Shown piece by piece: positions 16,860 to 24,270 of a DNA stretch of 64,000 nt. The DNA is from Limnovirga soli (GTDB taxonomy: Bacteria > Bacteroidota > Bacteroidia > Chitinophagales > Chitinophagaceae), in NCBI RefSeq assembly GCF_013106755.1, contig NZ_WHPF01000014.1, positions 1 to 64,000 on the forward strand, in the 5' to 3' direction. Every line of letters begins with the position of its first letter. Position 1 is the stretch's first letter. The notes beneath the pieces are model-generated. The model had not been told where the DNA came from. It saw nothing but the letters and a program-made list of their open reading frames with translations, and made no database searches. The position numbers were made by a program, and so were the translations under genes.

Positions 16860-17294
16860 TTACTTTTCTTTAGTTTCAATAGCACTTTCCGCACCCTCTT
16901 TTTTAGTGATATTTTTCCATATTAAGGCGAGCCCAACAACACAAAGCCATATGGCGGAGAATGCTATGATACCAAGCAGGTTGGCATGTATATCTTCAGG
17001 GTCGGCATTGCCATGAATGCGGTGACTAAAGAATTTGTTGGAGTATTGCTGGGCATATTCAATAGCCCAACCAAACGTATATAGTAATGCAAATATAAAA
17101 GCATGTATTACAATGTTTTTTTTGGCAAACAATACATTAAGAAACCCGGCAGCCAGAAAATAAAACAAGCTATGTAGCTCTTTGTCTGAATGCGAGAAGC
17201 CGGAAGGCAACCTTAGCATAAAACCAGCAATAGCTACTGCAAACGCTGCCAGGGTCAGTACTATTTTATGCCAAAACTTAATCTGTATTTTCAT
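16860..17294 (-). CDS. VanZ-like membrane protein (144 aa)
   Basis: Four hydrophobic segments are visible: about residues 8-25, 41-58, 62-80 and 110-130. The VanZ-family signature is present as DKELHSLFYFLAAGFL, with the conserved acidic/His pair, and GNADPEDIHANLLG in a loop before the last helix. Members of this family are implicated in resistance to lipoglycopeptides in some bacteria; the role here is unknown. The start at 17294 (MKIQIKFW) gives a normal first helix; an ATG 18 bp upstream is possible. Confidence 0.85.
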   Translation of the reverse strand: MKIQIKFWHKIVLTLAAFAVAIAGFMLRLPSGFSHSDKELHSLFYFLAAGFLNVLFAKKNIVIHAFIFALLYTFGWAIEYAQQYSNKFFSHRIHGNADPEDIHANLLGIIAFSAIWLCVVGLALIWKNITKKEGAESAIETKEK

Positions 17295-17526
17295 GAAAGG
17301 GGTATTGTGCAATTAAATTTTTTTACTATTAGCCAACACCACAAATGGGTTTTATGTTTGCGCTATTGTAAAACGGATGTTTACAAATATAGGCGGGATT
17401 ATTTGTTTGTTGAAAGTAATTGATAAGGCAAAAAATAATGCCTGTCATTTCTTTTTATATTTTTTTTTGAGCATTATTTCTTGGTTCGCAACTGTTTAAT
17501 TATAATGCAATTTTTGGGTTAAATTG

Positions 17527-18054
17527 TTATCTATGTTGGTCTATCAAAATAATATTTCCGTCTGGATCGGTTGTCATAATATTGGCTGGCCCTGTAGTTT
17601 TTTCGTCAGCTTCAGCTACTAATGTAATGTCTTTACTTTTTAATTGTCGTTGAATTTCTCTAACATCATCAAAAGGGTCAATATTGTTGGCGTTTTCGTC
17701 CCATCCCGGATTGAATGTTAAAATATTACCCTGAAACATTCCCTGAAATAGTCCAATAAGGGCATGCTCATTTTTCATGATGAGATAATTTTGTTTGATG
17801 TCGCCTCCCAATACCCTAAACCCAAGATGCTCATAAAATTCTTTTGAAGCATTAATATCCTTTACATTAAGGCTAACCGAAAATGCACCTAGTTTCATGT
17901 TATTTGCTTTATGGGTGAATGATTTATTTACTGCTGGTGTAAATTTATTAAACAACTTATATGTAGGTAATGCAAAAGTATTGGGTCTAAAGAACCCAAC
18001 ACCGGCAAGGGCTAAGCCCAATTTTTTAAGCCATTTTCTTCTATTGTGTTTCAT
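17527..18054 (-). CDS. Exported VOC-family (glyoxalase/bleomycin-resistance fold) protein (175 aa)
   Basis: The N-terminus NRRKWLKKLGLALAGVGFF resembles a twin-arginine signal (RR-x-x-L-K-K), suggesting export of a folded, metal-bearing protein. From residue ~53 a single VOC domain follows: FSVSLNVKDINASKEFYEHL, GFRVLGG, and GPANIMTTDPDGNIILID at the end. The final DPDGN-x-I-x-L is the usual metal-binding strand, though the ligand is Asp here. Substrate unknown. There is no operon partner on either side. Confidence 0.82.
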   Translation of the reverse strand: MKHNRRKWLKKLGLALAGVGFFRPNTFALPTYKLFNKFTPAVNKSFTHKANNMKLGAFSVSLNVKDINASKEFYEHLGFRVLGGDIKQNYLIMKNEHALIGLFQGMFQGNILTFNPGWDENANNIDPFDDVREIQRQLKSKDITLVAEADEKTTGPANIMTTDPDGNIILIDQHR

Positions 18055-18149
18055 GTTTTTAGCATGTTAGTGTTAAAATAAAGTGCTATAAACGATTGAG
18101 CATTTATGCTTGATTACAGCGGGACGATTGTTGTATGCCCTGCGTCGCT

Positions 18150-18214
18150 AAGGTTCGTGTCCTAGCGAACCTTAATAACCATATCATTTTTTCCGTTGCG
18201 GGAGGACACGCACC
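18150..18214. repeat. Intergenic inverted repeats with alternative pairings
   Basis: AAGGTTCG (18150-18157) pairs with CGAACCTT (18166-18173). In addition CGTGTCCT (18156-18163) can pair with AGGACACG (18203-18210). The two helices share bases and exclude each other. The gap 18055-18321 contains no gene. Confidence 0.45.
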
Positions 18215-18261
18215 GGTGGATATGAAATAAGACCGAATTTTGCTGCGTAACCCATCCAGCC

Positions 18262-18281
18262 GCACAAGAGTGCGACGCAAG
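18262..18281 (-). repeat. Intergenic GCAC element, copy 6
   Basis: GCACAAGAGTGCGACGCAAG followed by TAAAGCTATATGCTTG and GCCCGGCTAATAA, the complete family arms. It lies 40 bp downstream of the amidohydrolase gene's stop. Confidence 0.85.
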
Positions 18282-18321
18282 TAAAGCTATATGCTTGTTC
18301 TATTGCCCGGCTAATAAATAA

Positions 18322-19314
18322 CTACTGCAATTTGCTGGCATCTAACCTAAAAAAACGAACCGCATTATTAAATAAAATATCCCTTTTTTGATCAAAGGAT
18401 AAATAGCTGGCATTCTCTATAACCCCCAGCGAAGTTTCCAGCAATTTGGGATACATCATCAGGTCTGTACCATACATTATTCTTTTTCCAAAACCGGCTT
18501 GTACCAGTCTTTTAATATAATCGTTTACTTCGGCCAATGGATAACTCCAAATCATGCCGGCCACATCCACATACACATAGGCATTGGCACCCATCAGGGC
18601 AATCATTTCATCTGCCAGCGGATAGCCTGCATGCATTACCCATACCTTTAGTTTGGGATGCTTTGCCAGCAGGTCTTCCAGTAATAAGGGGTTTCCAAGT
18701 GAAGCACGGAATTTTGGAGACATAATATTGGCCATGCCATTACCACCCGTGCCCATATGAATACCAACGGGAATATTTAATTTTTCGGCAGCACCAAAAT
18801 AAGCATCCAGTGAAGCATCGCTTGGCGACATGCCTTCATACTGCGGCGCCACTTCGCCCATTACTTTATAAAAACCGCTGCTAAGCGAATCTGTAAATGC
18901 CACTACCGACATTTCCTCAGAACTGCTGATACCGATGCTTGGAATAACCCTGCCCGGTGCAGCCGCTTTTTGCCAGTTGCGAATAATAGTGGCATCACCA
19001 CTTGCAATAATGGTAATGTTTAAACGGTTCATGGTGGCAATTAAGGCATCCTGAAATTCCTGATCGCTATTGGCCGCTTTTAAGGGTTCGGCACAATCTG
19101 TATTGTTTAAATTGGGTGGTGGCTGGTTAGGGTCCCCACCCGGCATATCACTTAAAAACCAGGGACACATTTCCCTGCTCCACCCGGTATCTACTTTCAT
19201 AGCATGTACATGCACATCAATAATGGGCAGGTGTTTTTTGGTAATCTGCTGCGAAAAACTATGAGCGCCTATCAATAAACATAAGCACAACAATGGCAAT
19301 TGTATTTTTTGCAT
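18322..19314 (-). CDS. Secreted metal-dependent amidohydrolase (330 aa)
   Basis: A signal peptide (residues 1-22, ending HSFSQ) precedes an amidohydrolase-2-type TIM barrel. The metal ligands are in PIIDVHVHAMK near residue 33. Later motifs are GIHMGTGGNG (His near residue 185), VWVMHAGYPL (His near 231) and MYGTDLMMYP (Asp near 286). This layout matches the PF04909 family, which includes decarboxylases and hydrolases of aromatic acids. The exported form is common in Bacteroidota, with the substrate undefined. Monocistronic, divergent from the FISUMP lipoprotein. Confidence 0.88.
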   Translation of the reverse strand: MQKIQLPLLCLCLLIGAHSFSQQITKKHLPIIDVHVHAMKVDTGWSREMCPWFLSDMPGGDPNQPPPNLNNTDCAEPLKAANSDQEFQDALIATMNRLNITIIASGDATIIRNWQKAAAPGRVIPSIGISSSEEMSVVAFTDSLSSGFYKVMGEVAPQYEGMSPSDASLDAYFGAAEKLNIPVGIHMGTGGNGMANIMSPKFRASLGNPLLLEDLLAKHPKLKVWVMHAGYPLADEMIALMGANAYVYVDVAGMIWSYPLAEVNDYIKRLVQAGFGKRIMYGTDLMMYPKLLETSLGVIENASYLSFDQKRDILFNNAVRFFRLDASKLQ

Positions 19315-19419
19315 GGGTATATTTTTTAATAAAATGGAAGCTGGTATCTATCCTTATGAAACCCAAAAAAGGAATTGTGCATTTTTTGGGCCCGGCCATA
19401 TATTGTTATGGCATCACCG

Positions 19420-19439
19420 CTTGCGTCGCACACTTGTAC
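19420..19439 (+). repeat. Intergenic GCAC element, copy 7
   Basis: CTTGCGTCGCACACTTGTAC, with the left arm GGGCCCGGCCATATA at 19388. It lies in the 390-bp divergent gap 19315-19704, which contains no gene. Confidence 0.85.
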
Positions 19440-19704
19440 TGCAACAATGCAGGCAACTGTAAACAGCCAATTCAAATAACTACACAATCTTGCTTAAAGA
19501 TAAATGTTTTTTATACGGTATAATTTACGGAATTCAGATTGTGCTGAAACCCATTAGGTAGGGACAATTGGGTGCATATTGAATACCAGATTCGTTTTTG
19601 CCGTTCTTGCGTTCTTTGGGGCTTAGTTATCCCGGTATTTAAATGATTTTTATCATAGACTGCGCCTGGCAACTAAACTACTTTTATGCAAATAAAAATC
19701 AGGT

Positions 19705-20391
19705 ATGAAAACATCCATAAAAACAGGGGTGGCGGCATTAATGCTGCTGCTGGCTTCGTCCTGTATAAAAAACAACAGCCTCACCGCTTTATCAGCCAAT
19801 ACCAGTGAAAGCCTCAGCACCGGTGTTATAATTGCCGGTACACCAGCCATACAAATAGGCACTCAGGTTTGGATGAAACGGGATTTAATTACCAGCTATT
19901 ACCGCAATGGCGATAAAATACCCGAAGTAAAAGACCCTGCCAAATGGGCCAAATTAACCACCGGTGCCTGGTGTTGGTATAAAAACGATCCACGCTATGG
20001 TAAACTGTATAATTGGTATGCAGTAAAGGATCCGCGTGGGTTAGCACCCGCAGGCTGGCATGTGCCCAGTAACGAGGAGTGGATTACTTTAACCAATAAC
20101 CTGGGTGGTGCAACGGTGGCCGGTGGTAAAATGAAAGAAACCGGTACAGTACACTGGCAATCGCCAAATGCAGATGCTACCAATAGCAGTGGATTTACTG
20201 CATTGCCGGGCGGTACGCGTTATTATCTGGGTGAGTTTGTAGATGTTGGTGGATATGGCTATTGGTGGTCTGCCACGGAATGGTATACCAATGCGGCTTA
20301 TTACAGGTACCTTACTTATTTCTATGGTACTATTTCTGGTACTACAGATTATAAGAACAATGGTTTTTCTGTTCGTTGTGTAAAGGATTAA
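19705..20391 (+). CDS. FISUMP-domain lipoprotein (228 aa)
   Basis: A lipoprotein signal peptide with lipobox ASSC near residue 20 is followed by a Fibrobacter succinogenes major paralogous domain. Typical strings are IGTQVWMKRDL, YGKLYNWYAV, LAPAGWHVPSNEEW, GFTALPGGTR, YGYWWSATE and FSVRCVKD. The fold is C-type-lectin-like and the proteins are surface exposed; the ligand is unknown. It is convergent with the tricorn protease gene and shares its terminator. Confidence 0.9.
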   Translation: MKTSIKTGVAALMLLLASSCIKNNSLTALSANTSESLSTGVIIAGTPAIQIGTQVWMKRDLITSYYRNGDKIPEVKDPAKWAKLTTGAWCWYKNDPRYGKLYNWYAVKDPRGLAPAGWHVPSNEEWITLTNNLGGATVAGGKMKETGTVHWQSPNADATNSSGFTALPGGTRYYLGEFVDVGGYGYWWSATEWYTNAAYYRYLTYFYGTISGTTDYKNNGFSVRCVKD

Positions 20392-20521
20392 AGCATTGGG
20401 AGGAAGGAGCGTTTTACGCGTTTTGCTATGCTTATATTTTGTGAGGAATTACTCGCTTAATGCCCAGGCAGGAAACCGTAAAATAACTACTACCATTTTC
20501 CCTGCTGCCATAGTTGCCAGC

Positions 20522-20541
20522 GCACAAGAGTGCGACGCAAG
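20522..20541 (-). repeat. Intergenic GCAC element, copy 8
   Basis: GCACAAGAGTGCGACGCAAG. It lies immediately before the terminator hairpin between two convergent genes. Confidence 0.85.
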
Positions 20542-20561
20542 GGCCGCCTGATAAAAGCTAT

Positions 20562-20594
20562 AAAGCCCGGCTCAAAAATATTGGTCCGGGCTTT
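20562..20594. terminator. Bidirectional terminator between convergent genes
   Basis: AAAGCCCGG (20562-20570), a 15-nt loop, then CCGGGCTTT (20586-20594). This perfect 9-bp stem lies between the FISUMP stop (20391) and the tricorn stop (20613). The stem uses the family's AGCCCGGCT arm, so the GCAC element may have supplied the terminator. Confidence 0.65.
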
Positions 20595-20612
20595 ATTATT
20601 GCTATTAATGCA

Positions 20613-23600
20613 TTATTGTTGTTGCGGATATTTAAATGATTTATTGGGGTGTGGTGGTGCTTTGGGCACAATAACAGGGTTTGCTTTTATTTGTTTTTGC
20701 AGATAGTCTACTGCAAACTGCAATTGGGCATCTTTGCCTTGATAGGTTTCGTAAGGCAGGTTATCTACTACAAAATCGGGTTCAACGCCACGGCCTTCAA
20801 TAAGCCAGGTGCCTTCGGGGCCATATACCCCAAATTCTGCGGCACTGGCAATACCATTATCTACCAGGCGGTTGCTGCCCGATAGCCATATTTCTCCGCC
20901 CCAGGTGCGCATGCCAATTACTTTACCCAGCCCTAATCTTCTAAAGCCTTCACTAACGGCTTCGCCATCTGAAGCTGTTTCCTGATTGCACAGCATTACC
21001 ATATGCCCGTTAAACGCATATTGCATATTCCAGGTAGGGCCACCGCTGCGGGCCTGCCAGTACATCCATGCTTTGCGCATCAATTTTTCCAGCACCCAGC
21101 TATCTATATTGCCGCCGTTATTACTGCGCACATCTATTATCAAACCCTTTCGGTTAAACACCGGGTAGTACTGTTTTACAAATGCATCCATGTCTTCACC
21201 GCTCATAGCTTGCAAGTGTATATAACCAATTTCTTCCTGGCTCAAACTATCCACTTTTGCACGGCGCTCCAATTCCCATTCCCCATATCGCAGAAAATAG
21301 TCATTTCTTTTATCAAAAGGTATTACTATCTGTTCGTAGGATTGGTTGCTGGCATTTAGCAGGCTAAGTTTTACCGGAATATTTACTTTGTTGGCCAGTA
21401 ATTCGGCAATATTATTTACCTGTAAAACGGATACATTGTTTACCTGGGTAATAATATCGCCTTCTTTTATTTTTAATTCGGGTTTGTTTAAAGGTGAGGA
21501 GAAATCAGGATAATCCGGATCGCTTTTAAAAATATGGGTAATAGCCAGTCCCTTAGTTGTTTTAGTAAGTTGGGCGCCCAAAAATCCGGTAGGTATATAA
21601 TCCGGTGATTTGCGTTTATCGCCGCCATATACAAAAGTGTGCAGCGCTGATAATTCTGCTACCATTTGTGCTATCAAATCATCCAGTTCATAGCGGTCGG
21701 TTACCCTGGCCAGTAAGGGTTGATAATGTTGTTTAATAGCCACCCAGTCTACCTGGTGCATATCCCTGTCGTAGAAATAATCCCGCATCATGCGCCAGGC
21801 ATCATCAAACATTTGCTGCCAGTCTTGTATGGGGTTTAGCACAAAATTCCAATTGTCTAATTCCAGCTTTGCTTTATCCATATCCAGTTTCTGTCCGTTG
21901 GCATCTGCAATAGCAATGGTTTGATTCTGGAAAAATATCAGCAGCTTCTTTTTATTGGCAGAGGGGCTAAATCCGCCAACACCGGCAGCTATTTCTACCG
22001 GCTCATATTTTTTGCTTTCTTCTATTTTAAGCGCAAACAATTTGCCTCCATCCTGGTTGCCCAAATGGCCCACGTCTATCCAATACAAATAACCATCCAA
22101 TGCAGCAAAACTGCCCATATTGGCACTCTTAACCGGTACCTGATAAAGCGTTTTGCTCAACTGGTTCCAGTTATAATTTTTTACCACTGGTGGAAGGGGT
22201 GTTTTCTTTTTACTTTTTTTATCTGTTGCCATATTAGTAGCAGGTACAGCCGGCGTAAATACCGTATCGGTTAACCAGGAATCTGTTGACAGAAATGGAA
22301 ATGTAGCGGCGCTAACCAAAGGTATGGCATAGATGTTTTGGGTTTCAGTATATATGGGTTCCGGCTGCCTGGCCCCCCATGGGCTGGTAATTTTGGTTTG
22401 GAGGTTACGTTCAGACACAAAATACAACCAATTGCTATCTGCCGACCAGGAGGGGGCGTAACTGTTTAATCGGGTGGTGGTAATGGGTGTCATTTGCATA
22501 GTCTGCATATCCAGCACACATATTTGTGTATTGCTGTTTTCAATAGACCTGGTAATATTTAAAAAGCGGCTATCCGGCGACCAGCCGGCTTCAAATACAC
22601 CGCCATAGGAACTATCGTAAGTAAATTTTACTTCACCTGTTGCCACATCAGCAATGCGTAATACTTCATTTTTGTCGTTATAAACGATGTGTTTTTCATC
22701 GGGGGAAACGGAGAAATAAGTGATAAGTGTTTTGCTGTTTTTGGTAATTTGTTTGGCGGTATCGCTGCCATCTGCATTTACTTTCCATACTTCAAATTCA
22801 CCGCTTTCATCAGAAAGGAGTGCCAGGCTTTTATCGTTGATAAAATGTACTTCCTTAAACCGTATACCACTTTTTCTGGTAACTTCTACCCAGCGGTCGC
22901 TCTTGGCAGGAGATACAAATACACGTCCACGGCTTATGATAGCAGCATAGTTACCATTAGGGGAAATGTCTGCATTACTGATGGAATTAACCGGGCTTTT
23001 TATCCATTTGGGTTTACGTTGGTCAAAATCGGAAAGAAGGGAAATGTCCAGCATTTTTTCTTTACCGGTGGCAATGTCATAGAGCCATATATCTGCCCCT
23101 TTTTGATATACAATATTGGCGTTGCTGATGGAAGGCGATTGCAGGTCCCAGCCGCTGGAAAAACTATGTTGTTTTAAGTCTTTGCCATCCTTGGTCATAG
23201 ACCATAGGTTCATGGTGCCATCACGATCAGAAATAAAATATACCCGGTCTTTATATACCATGGGACTGGTGCTGGTGCCATCAAAATCGGCAGTAAGGCA
23301 AATAGCTTCCTGTTTGCCATCAAAGCGCCATACCTGTTCTATAAAGCCGCCTTTATATCTTTTGGTTTTACTGCCCTGATTGGGAAAACGGGTAAAAAAC
23401 AACACCCCATTTTCATCATAAGTACCAAAGGAAGCCTGTGCCAGTGGTATAGGTTGTGTAACAAGAGATACAGGGTCTAATGTAATTAACTGGGTGGATG
23501 GCAGGGTAGAGTAGGAGGCAGTGCGAAACAGGATATGGCCATTATTGGTATATCCACAGGCATGAATACCACTATTGTCAAATTCCCAGGTAAGCCGCCT

Positions 23601-23894
23601 GGGTACCCCGCCATTGATATTGATGTCGTATAATTCGGGAATACCTTCATATTCGCCTGTAAAAATTACTTTTTTGCCATCTGTTGAAAAAATGGGATCT
23701 TTTTCCATACCGGGATTGGTGGTAAGCCTGGCCGTAATACCACTGCTAAGATCATATTTCCACAAATCGCCTTCGGCGGTAAATACTACTGTGTTTTGGT
23801 AAATGCAGGGAGTACGGTAATATCCTTTTTGTTGGGCAAATACATGGCAGCAAACAAAAGAAAGCAGGAGGGTAGCATAGTGTTTTAATAGCAT
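20613..23894 (-). CDS. Secreted tricorn-type S41 protease (1093 aa)
   Basis: A signal peptide ends at CHVFAQ. Two beta-propellers follow: a WD40/TolB-like one (~25-310) with repeats such as DPIFSTDGKKVIFTGEYEG, and a second one to ~660. Next come a tricorn C1 domain (MMRDYFYDRDMHQVDW), a PDZ domain (~760-850) and the C2 serine-protease domain. That domain has YIHLQAMSGEDMDAFV and GLIIDVRSNNGGN, and the nucleophile Ser in NQETASDGEAVSEGF near residue 983. Tricorn peptidases degrade small peptides. Length and domain order are normal for the family, and export is usual in Bacteroidota. Confidence 0.93.
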   Translation of the reverse strand: MLLKHYATLLLSFVCCHVFAQQKGYYRTPCIYQNTVVFTAEGDLWKYDLSSGITARLTTNPGMEKDPIFSTDGKKVIFTGEYEGIPELYDININGGVPRRLTWEFDNSGIHACGYTNNGHILFRTASYSTLPSTQLITLDPVSLVTQPIPLAQASFGTYDENGVLFFTRFPNQGSKTKRYKGGFIEQVWRFDGKQEAICLTADFDGTSTSPMVYKDRVYFISDRDGTMNLWSMTKDGKDLKQHSFSSGWDLQSPSISNANIVYQKGADIWLYDIATGKEKMLDISLLSDFDQRKPKWIKSPVNSISNADISPNGNYAAIISRGRVFVSPAKSDRWVEVTRKSGIRFKEVHFINDKSLALLSDESGEFEVWKVNADGSDTAKQITKNSKTLITYFSVSPDEKHIVYNDKNEVLRIADVATGEVKFTYDSSYGGVFEAGWSPDSRFLNITRSIENSNTQICVLDMQTMQMTPITTTRLNSYAPSWSADSNWLYFVSERNLQTKITSPWGARQPEPIYTETQNIYAIPLVSAATFPFLSTDSWLTDTVFTPAVPATNMATDKKSKKKTPLPPVVKNYNWNQLSKTLYQVPVKSANMGSFAALDGYLYWIDVGHLGNQDGGKLFALKIEESKKYEPVEIAAGVGGFSPSANKKKLLIFFQNQTIAIADANGQKLDMDKAKLELDNWNFVLNPIQDWQQMFDDAWRMMRDYFYDRDMHQVDWVAIKQHYQPLLARVTDRYELDDLIAQMVAELSALHTFVYGGDKRKSPDYIPTGFLGAQLTKTTKGLAITHIFKSDPDYPDFSSPLNKPELKIKEGDIITQVNNVSVLQVNNIAELLANKVNIPVKLSLLNASNQSYEQIVIPFDKRNDYFLRYGEWELERRAKVDSLSQEEIGYIHLQAMSGEDMDAFVKQYYPVFNRKGLIIDVRSNNGGNIDSWVLEKLMRKAWMYWQARSGGPTWNMQYAFNGHMVMLCNQETASDGEAVSEGFRRLGLGKVIGMRTWGGEIWLSGSNRLVDNGIASAAEFGVYGPEGTWLIEGRGVEPDFVVDNLPYETYQGKDAQLQFAVDYLQKQIKANPVIVPKAPPHPNKSFKYPQQQ

Positions 23895-24057
23895 AAAAAC
23901 AGATTATATATTGAATGTAGTAATTTGTTTTTATTATTTTAGTTGTTGCAGCTAATTATCTACCCGCCGTATTTACGCTGTTAGGTGCTCCCAAATAGTG
24001 CAGTTGAAATATCATGCCATTTTTTGTGCTTTTTTAAATGCTGCCCATTGTGCCAAA

Positions 24058-24077
24058 GTACAAGAGTGCGACGCAAG
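24058..24077 (-). repeat. Intergenic GCAC element, copy 9
   Basis: GTACAAGAGTGCGACGCAAG followed by TAAAGCCGCC and GCCGGGCTAATAAG. It lies in the 376-bp divergent gap 23895-24270. The rest of the gap is AT-rich with no gene. Confidence 0.85.
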
Positions 24078-24270
24078 TAAAGCCGCCACAGCGCATTGCC
24101 GCCGGGCTAATAAGATTCTTTTGAATAGTTATCCCGGCCAAACCTGCTACTTATTTAGCTGAATTCTTATATTGTGGTTAATAATATATTATAAAAAATA
24201 TAAGGATATAAATATATTTACGCTTAAGTACGGGTGTTAAGTATATATATTAAAATTTAAGTATAATAAG

